Source of the DNA: Bacteroides pyogenes_A
GTDB taxonomy: Bacteria; Bacteroidota; Bacteroidia; Bacteroidales; Bacteroidaceae
NCBI RefSeq assembly: GCF_048595595.1
Contig: NZ_CP184347.1
DNA: 64,000 bases
Direction: 5' to 3' (one strand)
Positions 44,762 to 53,116 of this stretch are shown here, piece by piece. Each line of letters begins with the position of its first letter. The first letter of the stretch is position 1. The notes beneath the pieces are model-generated. The model saw only the letters and a list, made by a program, of their open reading frames with translations, searched no databases and was not told where the DNA came from. The translations under genes and the position numbers were made by a program.

Positions 44762-45298
44762 ATGAAAAAGCTGATTCTATTCTTTGTCTTGTTATGTCCG
44801 GCGGTGTATGTTTCCGCACAAACAGAAGTTTCTTCCGATACGCTGCGCCGTTCTCCTTCGGCAAACATCAAAGAGTTCGGAGGCTTTCTGCTGGATATGG
44901 GATTGATGAGCGTGCTTCCTCCTACCCTCCCCAAACAAATGCAGGAGATGCCTTCGAATCTTACGAAAGACTACAACAAACTGTTTTTTCTGAATAATGA
45001 TGCCAGCTATACACAAGGATTCAGCAGCGCATTTTCTCCTTTTTCTTCCGGGCTGACAGGAAGATACGGCAGCTTCTCCCCGTCGTCCGACTATCTGCAA
45101 ATGGGCAGTTTCAAACTAAAGAACGGTATGCGGATAAACACGTACGGGAATTATAATTCGCAAGGGTGGAGAGTGCCCGACCGCAACGCGCTTCCCTGGG
45201 AAAGGAACAAATTTCAGGGAGCTTTCGAGCTCAAGTCGGCGAACGGGCATTTCGGCGTCCGGCTCGAGGTGCGGCAGGGAACCAACATGGGGTATTGA
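44762..45298 (+). CDS. Exported protein of unknown function
   Basis: A 178-residue protein with a clear signal peptide (MKKLILFFVLLCPAVYVSAQ). The mature part has FSSAFSPFSSGLTGRYGSFS and LKNGMRINTYGNYNSQGWRV, rich in Gly, Ser and aromatic residues, with alternating patterns suggesting beta strands of an envelope protein. I do not recognise a named domain. ATG 44762 is chosen over an in-frame GTG at 44741, because that codon falls at the expected transcription start and the signal peptide begins at the ATG. It is convergent with hemG, and no terminator was seen between them. Confidence 0.75.
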   Translation: MKKLILFFVLLCPAVYVSAQTEVSSDTLRRSPSANIKEFGGFLLDMGLMSVLPPTLPKQMQEMPSNLTKDYNKLFFLNNDASYTQGFSSAFSPFSSGLTGRYGSFSPSSDYLQMGSFKLKNGMRINTYGNYNSQGWRVPDRNALPWERNKFQGAFELKSANGHFGVRLEVRQGTNMGY

Positions 45299-45359
45299 GA
45301 CAATTCGGAGACGATGCGCCATGCCGCGCCTGAGCGGGGAAGCGTATGCTTGAAGCACA

Positions 45360-46751
45360 TCAAGACAATCCGGCGGCTACGCTCACGGCTTGGCGAATGC
45401 GGTCGGCCATACCGATTCCTCCTTTGATATTTCCCGCCAATACAAGTCCCGGATAAGCACGTTGCAACTTATCGATGGTTTCGAAACGGGCGCCACTGCC
45501 GACATCGTATTGCGGGATGGCCCGGCGGTGACGGAAGATGCGCACAAGATCGGGCCGAACATCTTCGGGATAGCCGAGCATGGAGTGCAGCGTCTCCCTT
45601 ACCATCTGCTCGATCTCCTCATCGGTTTTATCCAGATATTCCGGATGTCTCACCCCTCCCACAAAATAAGAAAACAGCATGCCTCCTTCAGGAGCGCGGC
45701 CGTCAAAGCAAGAAGAAGGAAACAATATGCCCAACACATCTTTCTTCTCGCACAAAGGAACAAGTCCGCCGAAAGCCGGATGCTTCTTTCCGCCTGTGTC
45801 ATGCAGACCGACAGCAATTTGCATGATGGGCGCATAATGAAGGGCGGCAATCTTGTCCATGTCTTCTTTTTCCACGAACGGCAGAATCTCCGGCAACGCG
45901 TACGCTCCGACGGTAGTCACCACTTTCTCGCAATCGATGCACTGCTTCTCTCCGGCAGCCGACAGAAAAGAGACTCTCCAACCTTGCGCGGCAGGCTCTA
46001 CCGTCACCCCTTTCACAGACAAGGTTATCCGGTCGTTTCCAATCGCCCGTCCCAACGTCTGAACCAAATGGCCGAATCCTCCCCGCGCCGAAAACACTTT
46101 CTTCGTAGCCAACCTGTCACGCTCCGTCTTGGGCGCTTTGGCTTTGGCTATCGCCCCCCGTATGAAACTTCCGTGATTCTGCTCCAGATTGTACAGTTTC
46201 GGAAGGGCATAACGGGTGACCAGCCTCATGGGATCTCCCGCATATACGCCCGATAAAAACGGATCGACGGCATAATGCAGAAAAGAGTTTCCCAGACGGC
46301 GACGGGCAAGCAGCCCGACCGGTTCGTCGGGATCGGTTCCTTTCGGACGAAACGGCTCGCCCAATATCTGGAGCTTGTCTTTGAAAGTAAACAAAGGTGT
46401 GCATATAGCCGAAAAAAGTCCTGAAGGCAACGGGCGGAACTTCCCTTTTTTCCAGATCAACCTCCTTTTGGAATCTTCACAAGCCGTTTCCAGCCGGCAT
46501 TCAGGCGACAGGCTTTCGAACAGTTCGGCTACTTCGGGACAAGAAATCACGCCCGTGTTCGGCCCGCTCTCGAACGTAAACCCGTTTTCGGTATACGTCC
46601 GTATCTGTCCGCCAATGCGGTCTTGCTGCTCGAGTACCTCCACGTCTTTATTTTTACGTGCGAGTTCGTAAGCGATGGTCAGGCCGGTCAACCCGGCCCC
46701 GATTACCACTATTTCACGACGACGTATCGAAGATGTATGTGTATCATTCAT
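45360..46751 (-). CDS. hemG: Protoporphyrinogen oxidase (FAD-dependent, HemY-type)
   Basis: A 463-residue flavoprotein that oxidises protoporphyrinogen IX to protoporphyrin IX, the step before ferrochelatase. The N-terminal Rossmann motif VVIGAGLTGLTIAYELA binds FAD, followed by EQQDRIGGQIRTY. The C-terminal GNIKGGIGMADRIRQAV completes the FAD site. The product is the FAD enzyme (HemY type), although annotation pipelines usually give the symbol hemG. It is the last gene of a four-gene operon with hemN 14 nt upstream, which makes consecutive late haem steps. Confidence 0.92.
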   Translation of the reverse strand: MNDTHTSSIRRREIVVIGAGLTGLTIAYELARKNKDVEVLEQQDRIGGQIRTYTENGFTFESGPNTGVISCPEVAELFESLSPECRLETACEDSKRRLIWKKGKFRPLPSGLFSAICTPLFTFKDKLQILGEPFRPKGTDPDEPVGLLARRRLGNSFLHYAVDPFLSGVYAGDPMRLVTRYALPKLYNLEQNHGSFIRGAIAKAKAPKTERDRLATKKVFSARGGFGHLVQTLGRAIGNDRITLSVKGVTVEPAAQGWRVSFLSAAGEKQCIDCEKVVTTVGAYALPEILPFVEKEDMDKIAALHYAPIMQIAVGLHDTGGKKHPAFGGLVPLCEKKDVLGILFPSSCFDGRAPEGGMLFSYFVGGVRHPEYLDKTDEEIEQMVRETLHSMLGYPEDVRPDLVRIFRHRRAIPQYDVGSGARFETIDKLQRAYPGLVLAGNIKGGIGMADRIRQAVSVAAGLS

Positions 46752-46765
46752 AACTTGACAGAGAA

Positions 46766-48130
46766 TTAAATGGGTTTGGAGAAAGACCGGGTAGAATGCA
46801 GCATCAGCTTGTCGAGCGAAGCGGCTACGTTGCGCACGAACGGAGAGCCGGAAACGGTCATTGCCAGTTGCCGCTCGTCAAACTCGATCAATCCGTCGGC
46901 GGCAAATCCCGAAAGCGTATCTTCATCGTAAGCGGTGGCGCCTTTCACCTCATCGGCAGAAAGGTGCAAACGTCCGGCAAGCTCGTTCCAGTCGATCCGG
47001 TAGTTGCACATCAGGCTCTCGATCACCTCACGGGTTATCTGCTCCTCGCGGTTCAACGTATATCCTTTGACGACGGCAAATTCATTCCGCTCCATCGAGT
47101 CGATATACCGCCCGATGTCTTTCGTATTTTGCGCATAAGCCGTGTCCAACTGGCTGATGCCGGTAACCCCGAAGGCGTACACCTGTGCCGTCGTCCGGCG
47201 GGTACAATATCCCTGAAAATTGCGGTGCAGCCGATGATTGTCCAAAGCTTCCCGGAGTTCGTCGTCGGGACGAACGAAATGATCCATGCCGATGGAGCAG
47301 TACCCCGCATCGTGCAACAACGAAGCTGCCTGCGTAAAGATACGGCTCTTCTCCTCGCCGGCGGGAAGTCCCGCCTTCTCGAGAATAAGCTGCCGTTTGT
47401 TCACCCAGGGAACGTGCGCATAGCTGAAAGTGACCAGACGGTCGGGAGCCAGCTCGATGGCTTTGGAGACAGTACGTGAGAAAGAATCCGCCGTTTGTCC
47501 GGGCAAACCGTAAAGAAGGTCGAGGTTGATGCGCACACCCGTTTCACGAATCAGCGAGAAAATTTCTTCCATCGGCAGCAAAGAAGGACGTCGGTTGACC
47601 GTTTTCAATACCGCCTCGTTAAAGTCCTGCACGCCTATGCTGTATCGGTTGAATCCACAACGCGTAAGTTCCCGCCAATCTTCCCGGTTCAAGTATCCCG
47701 GGTGACATTCGATGGCTATTTCGGGACGTTCGATGGTACGGAATCCGGACAACAAATGCTCGTTCAGTTCGCGAATCAACGGTATCGGCAAAGCAGTCGG
47801 GCTTCCTCCTCCGTAATGAATCTGAGAAACCAGCCTGTTTTTGTCGAGCAACGGAATCAGCAGGTCGATCTCTTTGTGAAGAGCCTTCACATATTCTTCC
47901 ACTTTCTCGGGACGAGCCATCGGGAAAGAATTGCATCCGCAATAATGGCACAGATGACGGCAGAAAGGAATGTGAAGATAAAACGAAATATGATTGTTTT
48001 CGGCTGTGTTCGACAGCTTGACGGCATCCGCATACTCCCTGCCGGAATAGGATTCGAAGTAGTTGGCGGGAGGATAGCTGGTATACCTCGGAACCGGGAT
48101 ATTGTATTTTTCTATGATGCTTGAGTTCAT
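46766..48130 (-). CDS. hemN: Oxygen-independent coproporphyrinogen III oxidase
   Basis: A 454-residue radical-SAM enzyme that decarboxylates coproporphyrinogen III to protoporphyrinogen IX without oxygen. The 4Fe-4S cluster motif is FCRHLCHYCGC (CxxxCxxCxC), preceded by HISFYLHIPFC, with SAM-binding IHYGGGSPTAL after it. The length and the HemN_C tail fit the bona fide enzyme rather than the shorter HemW type. It begins with a 4-nt ATGA overlap with the MFS gene upstream and ends 14 nt before hemG, so it is tightly coupled in the operon. An anaerobic enzyme suits the gut or oral lifestyle of the group. Confidence 0.95.
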   Translation of the reverse strand: MNSSIIEKYNIPVPRYTSYPPANYFESYSGREYADAVKLSNTAENNHISFYLHIPFCRHLCHYCGCNSFPMARPEKVEEYVKALHKEIDLLIPLLDKNRLVSQIHYGGGSPTALPIPLIRELNEHLLSGFRTIERPEIAIECHPGYLNREDWRELTRCGFNRYSIGVQDFNEAVLKTVNRRPSLLPMEEIFSLIRETGVRINLDLLYGLPGQTADSFSRTVSKAIELAPDRLVTFSYAHVPWVNKRQLILEKAGLPAGEEKSRIFTQAASLLHDAGYCSIGMDHFVRPDDELREALDNHRLHRNFQGYCTRRTTAQVYAFGVTGISQLDTAYAQNTKDIGRYIDSMERNEFAVVKGYTLNREEQITREVIESLMCNYRIDWNELAGRLHLSADEVKGATAYDEDTLSGFAADGLIEFDERQLAMTVSGSPFVRNVAASLDKLMLHSTRSFSKPI

Positions 48131-49365
48131 TCGATTGATTTTTGATAAGAGTCGGTACGGAAGAAATAACGGATATACAACAAAGATACAAGAGCAAGCG
48201 CCACTTCAACCGAAAACAAGCCTTGGTATCCGAGGCGATCGGCTATCGCGCCGCTCAGCAAGGCGACCAATATTCCGCTTAAATGGGTCAGCACGGTCTG
48301 AATGGTGAAGTCGGTTCCTTCGCACCCCGGACGCACACAATCCATCGAAGTGGTATAAACCACGATGCTTGCCATCCCGTAGGCGCTCCACAGCAAAACA
48401 ATGCCGACGCAGATGGCTGCCGTAGACGGATGAAACCACGATAAGCTCCAGAAGTAGACGGTAACGACAAGCGTGAATACGGCAAAAAGAAAACGGGCTT
48501 TGTGCCGACCGATGCGGCGAACCGCCAGACCGGCGAGAAAAGAAACGACAAAAGCCGCCGCCGTGCCCAACACACCGCTCAGCACTCCGATCTCTTTCAT
48601 CGAATAGCCCAGATCCACCAGATAGGGCCGAAGGACCGAAAGTATGCCGATAAGACTCGAATAGTAGAGCACAAGAAATCCGATCTGCGGCCAGATGCTG
48701 CGGCGGGCAAAGAACCATATGAAATCGGTAAGCCGCGCTCTGCGCGAAAGCTCTTTGGGCGCTATGCGTATCTTCTTGTTCAACAACAAGGGGGTGACGG
48801 CGATAAGAACAAATACGCTCAGGCAGGGAAGCACCACATTCCATCCGTAATGCTGCAACACGAGCAGCAACACTCCTCCCCCGATGAGCGTTCCGCCGAA
48901 ACTGCCCATCGACTGCATGCTGTTGACCATGCTTTTATCCTGTTTGCTGAAAGAAAGCACAGCCAGCGCGTCGGTCGCTATATCCTGAGTGGCGGAAGCC
49001 ACGAGGGAAAGAAAGACAAGCAACAGAATAAAATAGAAGTCGGAGTCGAGATGAAGCAGGCCTGCCAACAGGATCAGCACGGCATACACGATTTCGGAAG
49101 CAATGATAAATTTCTTGTAATCGCCGACCGTAATACATTGACGGTCGACTATGGGCGACCATACGAACTTCAATATCCACGGCAGCTTGATGATTTGCAG
49201 CATCGCGATGGACGAAAGCGAGTAATCCGCCTGACGCATCATCACCTGTATGGCGGTGGAGAAAAAACTCATCGGGATGGCTTGGGCGATATACAGGCAG
49301 AAGAAAGTACCCAGACCGAATACTTTCTCCCGCGAATGGCACATAGCAGTCAGATTCATTCTCAT
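48127..49365 (-). CDS. AmpG-like MFS permease
   Basis: A 412-residue MFS protein with about 12 helices. The start (MRMNLTAMCHSREKVFGLG, then FCLYIAQAIPMSFFSTAIQVMMRQ) and ASATQDIATDALAVLSFSK resemble AmpG, the muropeptide permease. The context is different: it lies between a TonB-dependent receptor (12 nt upstream) and hemN (4-nt overlap), which suggests import of the receptor's ligand across the inner membrane, perhaps a porphyrin or siderophore. ATG at 49365 is used; the frame extends upstream to 49506, but that part is inside the receptor gene. Confidence 0.85.
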   Translation of the reverse strand: MRMNLTAMCHSREKVFGLGTFFCLYIAQAIPMSFFSTAIQVMMRQADYSLSSIAMLQIIKLPWILKFVWSPIVDRQCITVGDYKKFIIASEIVYAVLILLAGLLHLDSDFYFILLLVFLSLVASATQDIATDALAVLSFSKQDKSMVNSMQSMGSFGGTLIGGGVLLLVLQHYGWNVVLPCLSVFVLIAVTPLLLNKKIRIAPKELSRRARLTDFIWFFARRSIWPQIGFLVLYYSSLIGILSVLRPYLVDLGYSMKEIGVLSGVLGTAAAFVVSFLAGLAVRRIGRHKARFLFAVFTLVVTVYFWSLSWFHPSTAAICVGIVLLWSAYGMASIVVYTTSMDCVRPGCEGTDFTIQTVLTHLSGILVALLSGAIADRLGYQGLFSVEVALALVSLLYIRYFFRTDSYQKSIE

Positions 49366-49376
49366 TGGCACCTTGT

Positions 49377-51446
49377 TTACAGATCGACAATGAGCGATAC
49401 GCCTGCACTGCGAGGCTTGCCTCCCTGCGCATAGCCTCCCGCCCTGAGCCGTGTATAATAACTCAGATAGAAAGTATCCGTCAGATTCTTGCCCCATAGC
49501 TCGCAAGTAAAGCGTCCTTTGGATGCGCTGACCTTGGCATTCAGCAGGCCATAGAAGTCTTGCCGCACATCGTTCGTCTCGTTCCAGTAGAGCGGCCCGG
49601 CTCCCGTAAAATTGGCATTGAAAGACAAACGGTCGAATATCCGTCCTATATTATATAAGGTATAGGAGGCATTGGCGGACAACGTATGTCTCGGAACCAA
49701 AGGAAGGAAATTGCCCGAATAATCGGTCTTGGCATCTTCCATATTCTGCTGATAGGAAAGGAAACGGGCGTAGGTATAACCATAATTCACCTGCACGGCA
49801 AAGTTCCGCAACGGTTGTCCTTGCAGCGAGCATTCAAAGCCTTTGCTATCGGAATGTCCGGCATTTCGGGTGACATTCCCCCGCGGTATCCGCTGATCGT
49901 ACTGCTGGTCTCTCCAGTCGACATAGAAGATGGCTACCTCGGCGGTAAGCCTGCTGTCGAAGAAGGCGGCTTTCGCTCCGATCTCGTAATTCCAGTTATA
50001 TTCCGGTTTGAAAGTAAATTCATCGTCCTGCGTGAACGTGACGTTGAACCCGCCTGCCTTGTACCCCTTCGAAACGCTTGCATACGCCATGCCGGAGGCT
50101 GGGAAAACGTATTGCAACGAAAACTTGGGAGTGAGCTGGCTGAAATGAAGCTTGCTGTCTACCCGCTGTGTTTCTTTCCGTTCTCCTCCGAACGGATGCT
50201 TGTAGGCTGCATAATGATCCGAAGCATGCTCGTAATCGTAGCGCACTCCCACCGAAGCCGAGAGGTTTGAGCAGATGTCGTACGTGGATTGATGGTAGAA
50301 AGCAATGCCGGTGGTGGGAATATCGTAGTATTTAGGCGTACTGTATCCCTGCGCCGGAAAGCTGACCTCCACCCGGTTATCCACCTTTTGATAGAAGGCA
50401 AAGAGTCCGGCTATCCAGCGATAACGGCTTTTATCGTTCGATTTGAACGTAAACTCCTGACTGTACATATTTTGCTTCAGGCGGGTATCGGCAAAGTATA
50501 AAGATTCCGGCGTAAAATCCTGATCGACTCCCAATTTTCCGTCGATGTATTGGTAAGCCGTCTGGCTGTTGAAGCTGAATTTCTCCCCTTCATAGCGGAA
50601 GTTCAAGCCCGAAGTCAGCAGATTCCGGCGGTAACTGCTGACACTGTCGTAGTTCACCGAAGAGAGTTTTCCGGTCTTCACGTCGTAAGCGCCGTACGGG
50701 AAACCTCCCTGATCGGTATAATCGTAAGCGGCGCTGAGCCGTGCCGTCCATTTGTCCGCAGGCTTCCATACCACTCCCGTGCGGAGGCTCACGTCGTCTG
50801 CCTTGTCCGCTTTCTTTCCTGTATACAGATTGGTAAAGACGCCGTCGTTGCGGTGGTAATTCCCCGTAACCGAAAATCCCAGCCGGTCGTTCAGTCTGGC
50901 ATACGAAGAAGCCATCAGCAGCACATCATTGCGACTGCCGTATCCGACTTTGAGCCGGGTGTTCCGGTAGTCGAGCGGAGAGCGCGTGTAAACGTTGATG
51001 ATTCCGCCTATCGTGTTGCGCCCGTATAGCGTTCCCTGCGGGCCGCGAAGCACTTCCACCGTACTGATGTCCGACATATCGACATCGAAAGCCGAATTCT
51101 CGAAATGAGGCACTCCGTCTATGTACAATCCTACCGAAGGGGCACCGCGTCGCGATCCTACGCCGCGGATGTAAATGGGCGAACCTTGCTTGGAACCGTA
51201 ATCAGGCATGTAAAAGTTGGGAAGCATAGCACTCAACTCTTTGATTCCCCGCACCTCATTCTCCCTCAGAAAGCGGCCGTTGATGGAAGAAACCGATAGC
51301 GGCGAACGGTTCAACTTATCTTGTTTAAAACCTACCACCGTCACTTCTTCCAAAGCAATCCTCTTGACTGCTACGGTATCGAGGTCGGTGGCAGAAAGCC
51401 CGGAAGGCAGTAAAAAAAGAGCGGAACAAATAAACTGTTTCATCAT
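49377..51446 (-). CDS. TonB-dependent outer-membrane receptor
   Basis: A 689-residue TonB-dependent receptor. Signal peptide (1-19), a TonB-box-like ALEEVTVVG near residue 35, then the plug domain with LPNFYMPDYGSKQGSPIYIR, VEVLRGPQGTLYGRNTIGG and INVYTRSP, and a 22-strand barrel ending in LIVDL. It lacks the SusC-type N-terminal carboxypeptidase-like domain and has no SusD partner, so it is more like siderophore or cofactor receptors. It is the first gene of an operon with an MFS permease, hemN and hemG, suggesting a tetrapyrrole or iron ligand. Confidence 0.93.
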   Translation of the reverse strand: MMKQFICSALFLLPSGLSATDLDTVAVKRIALEEVTVVGFKQDKLNRSPLSVSSINGRFLRENEVRGIKELSAMLPNFYMPDYGSKQGSPIYIRGVGSRRGAPSVGLYIDGVPHFENSAFDVDMSDISTVEVLRGPQGTLYGRNTIGGIINVYTRSPLDYRNTRLKVGYGSRNDVLLMASSYARLNDRLGFSVTGNYHRNDGVFTNLYTGKKADKADDVSLRTGVVWKPADKWTARLSAAYDYTDQGGFPYGAYDVKTGKLSSVNYDSVSSYRRNLLTSGLNFRYEGEKFSFNSQTAYQYIDGKLGVDQDFTPESLYFADTRLKQNMYSQEFTFKSNDKSRYRWIAGLFAFYQKVDNRVEVSFPAQGYSTPKYYDIPTTGIAFYHQSTYDICSNLSASVGVRYDYEHASDHYAAYKHPFGGERKETQRVDSKLHFSQLTPKFSLQYVFPASGMAYASVSKGYKAGGFNVTFTQDDEFTFKPEYNWNYEIGAKAAFFDSRLTAEVAIFYVDWRDQQYDQRIPRGNVTRNAGHSDSKGFECSLQGQPLRNFAVQVNYGYTYARFLSYQQNMEDAKTDYSGNFLPLVPRHTLSANASYTLYNIGRIFDRLSFNANFTGAGPLYWNETNDVRQDFYGLLNAKVSASKGRFTCELWGKNLTDTFYLSYYTRLRAGGYAQGGKPRSAGVSLIVDL

Positions 51447-51465
51447 ATACTCATCAAATTTCCCG

Positions 51466-51497
51466 CAAAATTAAAGGTTGACCGCCTTATACGCAAT
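51466..51497 (-). promoter_or_regulatory. Promoter of the TonB receptor-hem operon
   Basis: On the minus strand TAATTTTG (51466-51473) matches the -7 consensus; a TTGC/ATTG sequence about 19-20 nt upstream (51493-51497) is a fair -33. It lies 20 nt before the receptor ATG. Confidence 0.55.
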
Positions 51498-51753
51498 CCT
51501 CATTTCTTAGGATTTTGAAATGATTATTAGCACACACATACGCATAAAATTAAATTCTATATTCTAAAACTTATATGCTATAATTATTAGTCTTCAATAT
51601 AATGTTATCCATTATGTAATCAAAAATATATTATATTTGTATATAATTATTCATCATCATCCATAGCCTATCAAAACAGATATGACAAGCCAAACAAAGA
51701 GAGAGAAAGAAAGAAAGAAAGAAAAAAATAATAATTATAAACATTAAAAAACA
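51498..51753 (+). promoter_or_regulatory. Recombinase leader, AT-rich, with five GAAA repeats
   Basis: The gap before the recombinase gene is very AT-rich. TATATTTG (51632-51639) matches the -7 box; the -33 is weak. GAAA is repeated five times without interruption at 51705-51724, 30 nt ahead of the ATG. No gene lies in the gap. Confidence 0.5.
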
Positions 51754-52698
51754 ATGGAAAAGAAACAGAGAAGAAACGACTTAGTTAGTTTCATGTATGA
51801 GATCATATCTCATTTGCATGCCGAAGGACGCTACGGTACTGCACATGTGTACCGAAGTACACTGAGACGCATCATCGAGTTTGAAGGAGGATGCAAAGAA
51901 ATCCCTTTTACAAATGTTACCACCTGTTGGCTGAATGCCTTCCAAAATTATCTTTTGAGTCGGGGAGCCAGTTCCAACACCATATCCACATACATACGCA
52001 TGCTACGGGCTACCTACAACCGAGCCGTACAAAAAGGAATGGCTCCCTATATTCCATTCCTGTTCAATAAGGTGCATACCGGAGTAGAACGTGGAAAGAG
52101 CCGTGCCCTGTCAGTGGAAATGATGCGCCGAATCATGAAACCGGACCGTGAATTGCCTCCGGAACTGGAAGACGCACGTTCCCTGTTTGTATTGCTTTTC
52201 ATGCTCAGGGGGCTTTGTTTCGTAGATTTGTTTTTCCTGCAAAGAAACAACCTCCAAGGAAATGTCTTGCGGTACCGACGCCACAAGACAGGTCGTTCTC
52301 TACGTATAGAAGCCGGTCCCGAAGCCATGGAGATCATCGGCAAGCATGCCGGCGGGGCTGCCGGAAGCGAGCGGCTGTTCTCCCTGTCAGGCACAGCCCA
52401 AGGTATGGAATACCACCGATATCAAAGTGCCCTCAGAATGTTTAACAAAAGACTCAAACAACTTTCCCGGCATCTGGAACTGGGAGTGAATCTAAGCACA
52501 TACTGCGCCCGCCACAGTTGGGCTACCATCGCGAACTTCTGCCACTACGACAAAACGTTGATCTGCAATGCCATGGGGCATTCATCCCTTAAAGTGACGG
52601 AAACATATTTCCAAGAATTCAGGGATGAAGAGATAAACAGGATGAACCGGGGGATTATTTCATATATAATGCAGGGAGATCGAAAAATAAGAGCCTGA
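51754..52698 (+). CDS. Tyrosine site-specific recombinase (invertase)
   Basis: A 314-residue tyrosine recombinase. The N-terminal SAM-like core-binding domain (about 10-105) has NTISTYIRMLRATYNRAV. Catalytic residues: Arg152 (FMLRGLCFVDL), Lys178 (RRHKTGR), Arg253 (TYCARHSWAT), His276 (MGHSSLKVTETYF) and nucleophile Tyr285. The box II position usually HxxR is Y-C-A-R here, as in other small Bacteroides invertases. The gene lies 51 nt before a 290-bp segment bounded by perfect 20-bp inverted repeats, the obvious substrate. No phage or transposon genes surround it, so it is a dedicated DNA invertase rather than an integrase. In the sequenced orientation the promoter in the segment fires toward the 3' end of this gene. 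Confidence 0.92.
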   Translation: MEKKQRRNDLVSFMYEIISHLHAEGRYGTAHVYRSTLRRIIEFEGGCKEIPFTNVTTCWLNAFQNYLLSRGASSNTISTYIRMLRATYNRAVQKGMAPYIPFLFNKVHTGVERGKSRALSVEMMRRIMKPDRELPPELEDARSLFVLLFMLRGLCFVDLFFLQRNNLQGNVLRYRRHKTGRSLRIEAGPEAMEIIGKHAGGAAGSERLFSLSGTAQGMEYHRYQSALRMFNKRLKQLSRHLELGVNLSTYCARHSWATIANFCHYDKTLICNAMGHSSLKVTETYFQEFRDEEINRMNRGIISYIMQGDRKIRA

Positions 52699-52749
52699 AT
52701 GGTATAAAAAAGATCTGATATTTTGAAAAAAAACGATTAAAAGCTACTG

Positions 52750-52769
52750 TTACTTGGTAGGTAACGGAA
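52750..52769 (+). repeat. Left inverted repeat of the invertible segment
   Basis: ttacttggtaggtaacggaa, an exact reverse complement of 53020-53039. It contains an inner dyad gttac-(7 nt)-gtaac beginning at 52749, the usual form of a tyrosine-recombinase core site. Confidence 0.93.
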
Positions 52770-52784
52770 TCCATATCAATGCGG

Positions 52785-52816
52785 CAAAGATAGACATTTA
52801 CTTTGATAATCCTAAA
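52785..52816 (-). promoter_or_regulatory. Promoter inside the invertible segment, facing left
   Basis: On the minus strand TTTA (52813-52816), 20 nt, TATCTTTG (52785-52792): a full -7 match and one mismatch in -33. Predicted transcription start near 52777, running out through the left repeat into the recombinase gene in antisense. Confidence 0.75.
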
Positions 52817-53019
52817 CTTTTTTCTGTTTTTTTTGTAAAAACATGAAAAATATATTGTACAGTTTTCTACAACCCTAAAAGAAAGAGCATAACAGAGCCC
52901 TCCATATCCCTTAATATGGAATACAGGAAAAACACATTCAGGTTGCAGAACGGAAATATTATATCCTTTTTTGTAAGCAAACCTACTTAGAAACTTCTTA
53001 TAAAAGCTCTTCCAACAGT

Positions 53020-53039
53020 TTCCGTTACCTACCAAGTAA
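53020..53039 (-). repeat. Right inverted repeat of the invertible segment
   Basis: ttccgttacctaccaagtaa on +, the exact reverse complement of 52750-52769. A further 10-nt match to the left repeat in direct orientation (taggtaacgg, 53074-53083) lies just outside. Confidence 0.93.
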
Positions 53040-53116
53040 TGGAATCTTTCCTAGCATACATAAACATAAGTAATAGGTAACGGGCGGAATTTTTCCTGCT
53101 CCAAATGTTGAACCTT

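Larger units (their letters stand above)
52750..53039. mobile_element. Invertible promoter segment (fimbrial phase switch)
   Basis: 290 bp between perfect 20-bp inverted repeats, next to a tyrosine recombinase gene and just upstream of a fimbrial operon. The interior has no gene. It contains one consensus promoter, on the minus strand at 52785-52816, pointing left. It also has an internal palindrome, tccatat-cccтta-type arms at 52901-52907 and 52914-52920, near the middle. Inversion would move the promoter to the right end, directed at the operon start about 80-110 nt away. The orientation seen here is read as OFF. No rightward promoter was found inside. Confidence 0.88.

Noticed and set aside
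49366..49506. N-terminal extension of the AmpG-like permease
   Set aside because: It lies inside the TonB-receptor coding sequence and lacks features; the ATG at 49365 fits the first membrane helix.
51754..52698. Integrase of a prophage or conjugative transposon
   Set aside because: No phage, mobilisation or tRNA attachment-site features nearby; the adjacent inverted repeats point to an invertase.
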